Positions 14,324 to 20,806 of a stretch of 21,499 bases of DNA are shown here, in pieces (the first letter of the stretch is position 1; every line of letters begins with the position of its first letter). The position numbers and the translations under genes were made by a program. Source of the DNA: Actinomycetes bacterium (GTDB lineage Bacteria; Actinomycetota; Acidimicrobiia; Acidimicrobiales; RAAP-2); assembly GCA_021801615.1 (NCBI GenBank), contig JAJYXS010000210.1, forward strand, positions 1-21,499, written 5' to 3'. The notes under the pieces are model-generated. The model was not told the DNA's origin. It saw only the letters and a list, made by a program, of their open reading frames with translations, and searched no databases.

Positions 14324-15536
14324 GGCGGACCCTGGCACCGGCGGCTCGCTCGTCCTTTCCAACCTGGGCCAGCTCGTCACGAACGACCCCGCACGTGGGA
14401 ACGGCCATCTCGGGATCCTCAACGGCGCGGCCGTCGTGGTGACAGGAGGCCGCGTGGCGTGGGTGGGTCGCACCGCCGACCTGCCACAGGGCGCGGGAGA
14501 CACGGCGGTCGACGCCGGAGGCCGGGTCGCCGTTCCCGGCTTCGTCGACAGCCACGCCCATCTCGTGTTCGCCGGCGAGCGGGCCGAGGAGTTCGCCGCC
14601 CGGATGGCCGGCCGGCCCTACGCCGCAGGTGGGATCGCGACGACCGTGGCCGCGACCCGTCGTGCGGGGGACGCGGACCTCGTTGCCACCGTCGACCGGC
14701 TGGTCGCCGAGGCTGCCCGCTCGGGCACGACGACGGTCGAGTGCAAGTCCGGCTACGGGCTCACCGTCGCCGACGAGGAGCGCTCCCTCAGGATCGCTGC
14801 GGCGCGGACGGAGGAGACCACGTTCCTCGGGGCGCACGTGGTGCCGTCCGAGTACGAGGGGCGCGCCGACGACTACGTGTATCTCGTGTGCGGAGCCATG
14901 GTGGACGCCTGCGCCCCGCATGCGAGATGGGTGGACGTCTTCTGCGACCAGGGCGCCTTCGACGCCGACCAAGCCAGGGCGGTGCTGGCAGCCGGCGCTC
15001 GCCACGGGCTGTCGGCGCGGGTGCACGCCAACCAGCTGGCGCCAGGGCCGGGCGTGCGGGTGGCCGTGGAGGCACAGGCGGCTTCCGCCGACCACTGCAC
15101 GTACCTCACTGACGCCGATGTGGACCTCCTGGCCCAGAGCACGACGGTGGCCACCCTCCTGCCCGCTTGCGACTTCTCGCTGCGCGCCCCGTACCCGGAC
15201 GCTCGCCGGCTCCTCGATGCCGGGGTCACCGTTGCGCTGGCGACGGACTGCAATCCGGGAACGAGCTACACGACGAGCATGCCGCTGTGCATCGCGCTCG
15301 GCGTGCGGGAGCTGCACATGAGCCCCGAGGAGGCGCTCTGGGCGGCGACGGCCGGAGGAGCGCAGGCCCTCCGGCGTGAGGACGTGGGCAGCCTGCGGAT
15401 CGGCTCCTACGGGGACGTGGTCGTTCTCGATGCGCCGTCCTACCTCCACCTGGCCTATCGCCCCGGCGTCGACCTCGTCTGGGGGGTGTGGCGCCGGGGC
15501 GAACGGGCCGATGTCTGCGGTGGTCGGCGGCCATGA
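14310..15536 (+). CDS. hutI: Imidazolonepropionase
   Basis: HutI opens the imidazolone ring of 4-imidazolone-5-propionate to give N-formimidoyl-L-glutamate, the step between HutU and HutF. The 408-residue protein is the family's normal size. The amidohydrolase metal motif is FVDSHAHLVFAG with His82 and His84. The substrate-loop motif ECKSGYGL is followed by VHANQLAPG with His239 and LATDCNPGTSYTTSMP with Asp313. YVDVFC-type residues (WVDVFCDQGAF) are also present. ATG 14310 overlaps the hutF stop as ATGA. It is the last gene of the plus-strand block and ends 43 bp from the stop of the convergently transcribed second binding protein. All enzymes from histidine to N-formylglutamate are thus encoded within 7.1 kb. 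Confidence 0.96.
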   Translation: MTAETADPGTGGSLVLSNLGQLVTNDPARGNGHLGILNGAAVVVTGGRVAWVGRTADLPQGAGDTAVDAGGRVAVPGFVDSHAHLVFAGERAEEFAARMAGRPYAAGGIATTVAATRRAGDADLVATVDRLVAEAARSGTTTVECKSGYGLTVADEERSLRIAAARTEETTFLGAHVVPSEYEGRADDYVYLVCGAMVDACAPHARWVDVFCDQGAFDADQARAVLAAGARHGLSARVHANQLAPGPGVRVAVEAQAASADHCTYLTDADVDLLAQSTTVATLLPACDFSLRAPYPDARRLLDAGVTVALATDCNPGTSYTTSMPLCIALGVRELHMSPEEALWAATAGGAQALRREDVGSLRIGSYGDVVVLDAPSYLHLAYRPGVDLVWGVWRRGERADVCGGRRP

Positions 15537-15559
15537 TCCGAGACCGCGCCGCTTTGGGC

Positions 15560-15577
15560 TTCGAGAGCTCTCTCGAA
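15560..15577. terminator. Short hairpin between convergent genes, possible two-way terminator
   Basis: TTCGAGA and TCTCGAA form a perfect 7-bp stem with a GCTC loop, in the 43-bp gap between the hutI stop and the stop of the minus-strand binding-protein gene. There is no clear T-run on either side, so intrinsic termination is uncertain. Confidence 0.4.
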
Positions 15578-15579
15578 AC

Positions 15580-17412
15580 TCACTTCGTGAAATGCCAATC
15601 TGTCGGGTACAGGTACAGATACGATGTCAACGGCACGACGCCCGCGAGCTGTTTCTTGTATGCCACGACGCGGTAGGCCGGGATCGGGAGGAAGATCTGG
15701 AACTGCTCCTTGGCCATGAAATTCTCCCACTTCTCGATCGCCGCCACCGGCTGTGGGCTCGTCGTCGTGGCTTTGATGAGGCTGTCGTTCTTCGCATTGC
15801 ACAGGTCCAGATAGTTGGACGTCGCGCCGCAGTAGAAGTTCTCTGTCCCGATCGGCACGTTCGTCGGCCATCCGTATGGCCAGTCTCCTGTGATCCAGAG
15901 CTCCATGTTCCAATTGCAGGTCGTGGCCGTGCCGGAGCACGCCGCTGCGTTGGTCTCCAGGTTCGACTCGGGGACGAGCTTCGGCTTCAAGTTCACGCCG
16001 ACCAGGCTGAACTGTGACATGAGGTACTGCAGAACGGCGAAAGAGGTGGTGGATGTCTCGGTGCCGATGATCCTGAAGTCGAGCTTCGCACCCTTCGGGA
16101 TCCCGCTGCCGCACTCGTTCTTGCCCGTGCCAGGCTTGATGCACGTGGACGTCCCGCTCGGCACTACGTGCCAACCGTGCTCACTGAGCAGCCTCGTCGC
16201 AACCGTGACGTTGTACGGGTAGGGGTCCCGTCTGTCGATCGCCGTCACGTACTCACCGTGACCTCCTGGGTTCGGAACCGGGCTCGAGGCGTACGAGGCC
16301 CTGCCGTCGTAGACCTTGGAGATGATGTCCTTCATGTCGATCAGATGGACAAGCGCCTGTCGGAAGTACAGCTGGTCGAGAATCGGCGTGGCCGGATCCT
16401 TCTTCGCATAGTCGAGGATCAATCCCCCGAACGCGTCCTGGGTCCATGTCGTGATCTTGTACCCTTCCGTCTCGAGTCGCGGGATAGCCTTGAGCGAGCT
16501 GAACGGAACGTAGCCGACGTCAAGTGACCCGCTCTCGAGGGCATCGAGCTCGGCCGTTGTGCTGGAAAAAGGTACCTCGGTGAACTTCGACAGCTTGTGA
16601 GGCTGTGGCCAAGGGAACTTCGGGTTCGGTACGAAGGAAGCCTCCCCGTTCGTCGCATTGAACGAGCTGATCTGCCAAGCGCCGTCGACCACCTTCCACA
16701 GCGAGTTCGTGCCGAGCGTCGATGCGGTCTTCGCCTGGCTCTGCAAGAACTTGTACACAGCCTTCGCCCCGCTCGGCGTCATGTCGTAGTTCCCCACTGG
16801 GCTTGAAGTCGACGTCTTGTCCCACGCATGCTGGGGGATGGGCGTGATATTGCTCAGTACGTTGCCGAGTAACCACGTAGAGCTGTACTTCGCGTTGAAG
16901 ACGATCTGGAACTTCTCCGATGAGAGATACGTGATCTGCTTCACGTCTGTCGGGAACTCACCGGGGACGTATGCGGCGTATGTTGTCTTGTTCGCATCCA
17001 GCAGGTTCATCCAGAATTGGACGTCGCGCGTGGTCACGGGCTGGCCATCGGACCAGAACCTCGGCTTCAGCGTGATTGTCACGACCGTGTCGCCGGCCGA
17101 GTTCGTCGTGAAGACCGGTGTCTCCGCGAGCGAGCGGGACTCGTTGAATGCAGGCTTGCCGTTCTTGCCCCACAGATAGAGGGGAGGCCACATGAGGTAC
17201 GACTCCCACGGGACGTAGGCCACTGTCCAGTTGGACGCGATGAACATCGGAAAGAAATAGTTGGGTGGTTCGCCGACGATCTCGGCGAACGTAGCGTTGT
17301 CACCTTTTGTCTGAGCGGCTGCTGATGGTACGTCGACAACGCTGGCGGCCAGCGCCGCCACGCACGTTGCCGTCGTGACTGCCACGATCGCTCGCCGTAT
17401 GAGACTGTTCAT
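15580..17412 (-). CDS. Extracellular solute-binding protein, family 5 (orphan paralogue)
   Basis: This 610-residue protein is clearly paralogous to the binding protein at 2162-4009. Long stretches match, such as ATFAEIVGEPPNYFFPM, LKPRFWSDGQPVTTRDVQFW and LGTNSLWKVVDGAWQ, and the match is gap-poor to the shared C-terminal YP-DW-F-K. The signal peptide spans residues 1-33 with a PSAAA cleavage site before Gln34. Cys17 is not in a canonical lipobox, so this protein also appears non-lipidated. The same three cysteine pairs occur with identical spacing. ATG 17412 is preceded by AAGGGGGGG at good spacing. No permease or ATPase gene accompanies it, so it probably feeds the importer at 4133-8353 or one outside the window. 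GC content looks lower than in the hut genes (57% in one counted 60-base stretch versus 70%). It could be the last gene of the leftward operon or have its own promoter. Confidence 0.93.
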   Translation of the reverse strand: MNSLIRRAIVAVTTATCVAALAASVVDVPSAAAQTKGDNATFAEIVGEPPNYFFPMFIASNWTVAYVPWESYLMWPPLYLWGKNGKPAFNESRSLAETPVFTTNSAGDTVVTITLKPRFWSDGQPVTTRDVQFWMNLLDANKTTYAAYVPGEFPTDVKQITYLSSEKFQIVFNAKYSSTWLLGNVLSNITPIPQHAWDKTSTSSPVGNYDMTPSGAKAVYKFLQSQAKTASTLGTNSLWKVVDGAWQISSFNATNGEASFVPNPKFPWPQPHKLSKFTEVPFSSTTAELDALESGSLDVGYVPFSSLKAIPRLETEGYKITTWTQDAFGGLILDYAKKDPATPILDQLYFRQALVHLIDMKDIISKVYDGRASYASSPVPNPGGHGEYVTAIDRRDPYPYNVTVATRLLSEHGWHVVPSGTSTCIKPGTGKNECGSGIPKGAKLDFRIIGTETSTTSFAVLQYLMSQFSLVGVNLKPKLVPESNLETNAAACSGTATTCNWNMELWITGDWPYGWPTNVPIGTENFYCGATSNYLDLCNAKNDSLIKATTTSPQPVAAIEKWENFMAKEQFQIFLPIPAYRVVAYKKQLAGVVPLTSYLYLYPTDWHFTK

Positions 17413-17444
17413 CTCGGACCCCCCCTTTTCAGTTGTCCTACATC

Positions 17445-17458
17445 ATGCAGGTCTGCAT
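17445..17458. promoter_or_regulatory. Inverted repeat upstream of the orphan binding protein, possible operator
   Basis: ATGCAG and CTGCAT are perfect 6-bp arms around GT, 33-46 bp before the start codon, in the 80-bp gap separating the SDR stop from the binding-protein gene. Position and symmetry fit an operator or a small transcript hairpin. The cognate regulator is not identifiable from sequence. Confidence 0.35.
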
Positions 17459-17492
17459 TGTGACATCGGAGAATGGTGGACGAAAGCCGCGT

Positions 17493-18284
17493 TCAGACGT
17501 CCCAGCCGGCATCGACGGGGATGTCGTGCCCGGTGATGTTCCGCGCCCCCTCGGAGACGAGGAAGCGGACCGCGGCTGCGACGTCTCGCTCTTCCACGAA
17601 ACGACCCAGAGCCGTTTGCGATGCAAAATCGCTGTACACGTCTTCGGGAGAGCGACCGGAGACCTCGGCCTTCTTCTGGACGATGCGTGACATGCGTTCG
17701 CCGTTGGTCACGTTCGGGCAGACGTCGTTGACCGTGATGTCGTACGGACCCAGCTCGAGCGCGAGGGTACGGGTCAACCCACGCACGGCCCATTTCGATG
17801 CGGAGTAGCCACTGCGGTTTCGGTAGCCACGTAGGCCCGACGTCCCCGAGATGTTCACGATGGACCCCCCGCCTGCGCGCTTCAGATGAGGGATCGCATG
17901 CTTGCACGGCAGGAACGTCCCGAGCACGTTGATCTGGAGGATTCCCATGAACGCGTCTGCGGGGTACGCCTCCGCGGGCGTCTCGATCGGCCCGGTCCCC
18001 CCCGCCGTGTTGACGAGCATGTCGATGCGGCCGAAGCGCTCGGCTGCCGCCGCGATCATGGCCACGACGTCGTCTTCGACCGTGACATCGCAACGGACAG
18101 GGAGCGTCGAGCGTCCGGAGTACCGCTCGTCGAGGGAGGCTGCGTACTTCTCGAGAGCCTCTTCGTCTCGACCTGCGATCGCGATCTGTGCGCCGTCGGC
18201 TGCGAGCATCTCGGCGACGGCTGCGCCGATCCCTTTGGCACCGCCGGTGATCACGGCAGCCTTGCCAGCCAGCGATTCGTTCAT
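17493..18284 (-). CDS. SDR-family NAD(P)-dependent oxidoreductase
   Basis: This 263-residue classical short-chain dehydrogenase/reductase has the cofactor loop TGGAKGIG at 13-20, NTAG at 92-95 and the catalytic pair Tyr160/Lys164 in YSASK. The C-terminus GHDIPVDAGWDV is typical of the family. Arg39-Asp40 after beta-2 leave NAD versus NADP preference unclear. The position normally holding the catalytic Ser, 13 residues before Tyr160, is Gly147 (NISGTSG), with Ser146 and Ser149 next to it. It may oxidise or reduce a hydroxyl/keto group of an unknown intermediate. Its ATG overlaps the IclR stop as ATGA, so it is co-translated with the regulator and aminotransferase. The family is certain; the substrate is unknown. 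Confidence 0.93.
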   Translation of the reverse strand: MNESLAGKAAVITGGAKGIGAAVAEMLAADGAQIAIAGRDEEALEKYAASLDERYSGRSTLPVRCDVTVEDDVVAMIAAAAERFGRIDMLVNTAGGTGPIETPAEAYPADAFMGILQINVLGTFLPCKHAIPHLKRAGGGSIVNISGTSGLRGYRNRSGYSASKWAVRGLTRTLALELGPYDITVNDVCPNVTNGERMSRIVQKKAEVSGRSPEDVYSDFASQTALGRFVEERDVAAAVRFLVSEGARNITGHDIPVDAGWDV

Positions 18285-19168
18285 GATCCGCCTCCCATAG
18301 ACAGTTCGTGCTCACCGAGCTCGATCGAGAGCTGGGGTACTCGGTACGCGAGCGTGCGGGCGATCTCAAAGGCCGCGGCGTGCGTCCGTCGAACCGAGTG
18401 CCGAACGATCTCCCTGTCCAAGCGCACGCTCGGGCCTGCGATCCCCACCGCGCAGACGACCTCTGCACCTGTGAGGATCGGCACCGCGACGCCCCAGACG
18501 CCCGCATTGGTCTCCTCGAGGCTGGTCGCGAAGCCACGGCGCCGGATGCGCTCGAGGTCCACGCGCAGCGTGCTCTTGTCGACGAGGGTCGACTGGCAGA
18601 GGCGATCGAGCCTGCCTGAGATCACCCGCTCGGCTTCCTCCTCCGGCATGAACGCGAGCAGTGCCTTCTGCGATGCTCCCGCGTGCAGAGGGAGAAGTCG
18701 CCCTGGCTCGACCGACAAGCGCAGCGGCTGGACGCTCTCCACACGTTCCAAGCAGATGCTCGCCGTCCGGTCCGTGCTGACGCCCGTGAGGAGCGCGGTC
18801 TCGCCCAGCTCTCTCGAGAGGAGCCGCACGGGCTCGAGCGCGACCGCGCGCAGGTCCGCGACCACCCGAGCGCGTGAGCCGAGCAGCACCGCCGCCGAGC
18901 CCAATCGGAAGCGCTTGGTCCGACGATCCTGGGTCACGTAGCCGAGCGTGCGCAGGTCCATGAGGATCCGGTGCACCGTGGGGACCGGCAGGTCCAACGA
19001 TCGTGCGATCTCGCTCGTGCCCCACTCGGGGCGTGCCTCGACGAACACTCCGAGCACCGCGAAGGCGCGCTCGAGCACCTGGACGACGGGTCGTCCGTCC
19101 TCGGGCACCGTGTCGGGCGAGGTGCGGCCGACACGGGTGCCGCCAGCGCGTGCCACGGCGGTCGTCAT
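18281..19168 (-). CDS. IclR-family transcriptional regulator
   Basis: This 295-residue protein has an N-terminal winged helix (about 27-90, recognition region EIARSLDLPVPTVHRILMDL at 53-72) and the C-terminal IclR ligand-binding domain. The latter includes LPLHAGASQKALLAFM and the late RRRGFATSLEETNAGVWGVAVPI block. About 25 extra residues precede the usual start. ATG 19168 was chosen because it overlaps the aminotransferase stop as ATGA; the frame remains open much farther upstream within the aminotransferase gene but without homology. IclR proteins usually control neighbouring catabolic genes and respond to small organic acids. Lying inside the operon, it would be autoregulated along with the tautomerase, aminotransferase and SDR. 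It could also act on the divergent DUF6282 gene or the hut/importer block, but no shared operator was recognised. Confidence 0.94.
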   Translation of the reverse strand: MTTAVARAGGTRVGRTSPDTVPEDGRPVVQVLERAFAVLGVFVEARPEWGTSEIARSLDLPVPTVHRILMDLRTLGYVTQDRRTKRFRLGSAAVLLGSRARVVADLRAVALEPVRLLSRELGETALLTGVSTDRTASICLERVESVQPLRLSVEPGRLLPLHAGASQKALLAFMPEEEAERVISGRLDRLCQSTLVDKSTLRVDLERIRRRGFATSLEETNAGVWGVAVPILTGAEVVCAVGIAGPSVRLDREIVRHSVRRTHAAAFEIARTLAYRVPQLSIELGEHELSMGGGS

Positions 19169-20472
19169 GACCTCTGCCCTGTCGTGAGGAGTGCCCGATC
19201 GGCCACCTCCAAGCCGGCGTCCAGGGCGTCGAAGAGCACGTCCAGCTCTGCGTCGCTCACGATCAGCGGCGGCGCGACGAACAGCGACGTCTGCTCTCCG
19301 CTCGTCGCCAGCAATGCTCCGGCCCGGAGCGCCGCCGCCGCCACGCGGCTCGCGAGAGGCTCGGGCTCCTGCCCGCGCCAGAGCCGCCAGTCCGGCCCGT
19401 GCAGCTCCACGGTCCAGTGCAAGCCGCGTCCGTCCACCCGGTCGACAGCGGGGTGATCGGACACGATCCTGGCGAAACGCTCGAGCATGCGCCCGTCGAG
19501 GTCCGATGCGCGCTGGACCAGTCCCTCCTGTGCGGAGACGCGCAGATGCGCACGGAGCGACGCCATCGCGACCGGGTGCGCTCGAAAGGTCGAGTAGCTC
19601 TGCCAGCTGGAACCTTCGAGCTGATCGAGGATGTCTCTGGAGAGGACCACCGCGCCCGCGGCCGCTCCACCTGCCGTCATGCACTTGCCGAGCGTGACGA
19701 AGTCGGGCCTCGACGCGGCCTTCTGGAACTGGAACCACCCTCCGACACGGCCGAAGCCGGTGACCGTCTCGTCGGCGATCCACAGCGTCCCCTGGGCGCG
19801 TGCGAGGTCCGCCACGGCGTCTTGGAACTGGGGGACGTGGTACGTCCCGCCCTGGCTGTAGTCGAGAACGACCGCTGCCGAGCCTGCGAGCGACCGCGCG
19901 CTCTCGGAGCGCCACTGCTCATCGAGGGCGATGCCCGCCTCCCCGCTCACCCGGGAGCCCCGCGGGCACGACAGCGTCCGCACCTCGGCGAGGCGCGGCG
20001 GGGCTGCGACTCGTGAGGACGAGGAGATCCCGCCATGCCACTGCGGCTGTACCGTCATTTCCCGGGAGAGACCGACCCCTCCGTGGTAGGCCCTCTCGCG
20101 GGTGACGAGCGGCGCCCTGCCGGTGAGCGCCTGGCACAGGGCGAGCACGGCATCGTTCGCCTCTCCTGCGCTGACGAAGAAGCGGACGGCACCGACCCAC
20201 TCCTCCTCGGCGAAGGCGATGCGGAGGAGGTCGTCAGCAGCGACCTTGCGCTCACGCCATGCCCAGCCTTCGTTGACGACCGGCGCGTCCGCGGCGCCGC
20301 GGATGGCCTCGACGATCTCGGGGTGCCCGTGACCGAGCGGCGCCGCGGTGTTGCTCGCGTCGATGACGCGTCGGCCGTCGTCGAGCTCGAACCATGCCCC
20401 CGAGCCGCCGACGATCGTCGGCACCGCGGCCGAGCCGGACGTGAGGCTCGTCGTGAGGAGGTGGCTGCGCAC
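19165..20472 (-). CDS. Class III (PLP-dependent) aminotransferase
   Basis: This 435-residue fold-type I enzyme resembles the glutamate-1-semialdehyde aminomutase/omega-transaminase group. It shows GAWFELDDGRRVIDASN near the N-terminus and Tyr129-His130-Gly. The cofactor motif is ADETVTGFGRVGG (Asp234, Glu235) and the expected PLP lysine is Lys263 in DFVTLGKCMTAGG. The phosphate-binding loop is shorter than usual: FFVSAGEAN where relatives have FFVNSGSEAN. GTG 20472, five bases after the tautomerase stop, was chosen because homology begins there. An ATG at 20577 would overlap the tautomerase by 100 bp with an arginine-rich, non-homologous tail. It is flanked by tautomerase and regulator genes in a tight operon, so it probably acts in a degradative pathway. 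The amino donor and acceptor are unknown. Confidence 0.9.
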   Translation of the reverse strand: MRSHLLTTSLTSGSAAVPTIVGGSGAWFELDDGRRVIDASNTAAPLGHGHPEIVEAIRGAADAPVVNEGWAWRERKVAADDLLRIAFAEEEWVGAVRFFVSAGEANDAVLALCQALTGRAPLVTRERAYHGGVGLSREMTVQPQWHGGISSSSRVAAPPRLAEVRTLSCPRGSRVSGEAGIALDEQWRSESARSLAGSAAVVLDYSQGGTYHVPQFQDAVADLARAQGTLWIADETVTGFGRVGGWFQFQKAASRPDFVTLGKCMTAGGAAAGAVVLSRDILDQLEGSSWQSYSTFRAHPVAMASLRAHLRVSAQEGLVQRASDLDGRMLERFARIVSDHPAVDRVDGRGLHWTVELHGPDWRLWRGQEPEPLASRVAAAALRAGALLATSGEQTSLFVAPPLIVSDAELDVLFDALDAGLEVADRALLTTGQRS

Positions 20473-20477
20473 GTCGC

Positions 20478-20666
20478 TCAGCCGAGAGCCCGCCCGCCGA
20501 TGCCGAAGCGCGAGGCCGGCACTCCGTCGACGACGACCCAGATCTGCGCGCGCGCATCCTCGCCGAACACCGAGCACGCCGCATCGGTGAGCGCGGCGAT
20601 CAGCCTCGCCGCGACCTCCTTGTCCTCGAAGCGCTTGTCCACCGCTTTCACCTCGATGTAGGGCAA
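20478..20666 (-). CDS. 4-oxalocrotonate tautomerase-like protein
   Basis: With a TTG start at 20666 the product is MPYIEVKAVDKRF..., 62 residues before processing. That is the canonical 4-OT size, with Pro placed to become the N-terminal catalytic base after Met removal. GGAAGGGAGG lies five bases upstream as a strong ribosome binding site. Arg11 (mature numbering) matches the catalytic Arg11 of 4-OT, and the C-terminal FGIGG block is conserved. A second arginine is at 38, close to Arg39. An ATG at 20705 would bury the proline behind 13 residues and is unlikely. Family members interconvert enol and keto acids, or have diverged into dehalogenases or hydratases. The gene is first in the leftward operon and suggests an unsaturated or enolisable keto-acid intermediate in its pathway. 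Confidence 0.88.
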   Translation of the reverse strand: MPYIEVKAVDKRFEDKEVAARLIAALTDAACSVFGEDARAQIWVVVDGVPASRFGIGGRALG

Positions 20667-20806
20667 CTCGCCCTCCCTTCCTGGTCCACGATCTCGCTCA
20701 CGCACCTTGAGCGTCGCCTGTCGCTATGTTAGCGTGCCATCTCGTGAAGTGAAAGAGCTTCTCATATCGTAAGAAAACATCGACGCAAACGGCACCGGAG
20801 GATCCA
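20667..20806. promoter_or_regulatory. Divergent promoter/operator region with an inverted repeat
   Basis: This 140-bp gap separates the leftward tautomerase operon from the rightward DUF6282 gene and must hold both promoters. Bases 20740-20790 are visibly richer in A/T than the surroundings. CGCTA-TGT-TAGCG (20722-20734) is a perfect 5-bp-arm inverted repeat and a candidate IclR site. I could not assign -35/-10 boxes with confidence. Confidence 0.5.
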
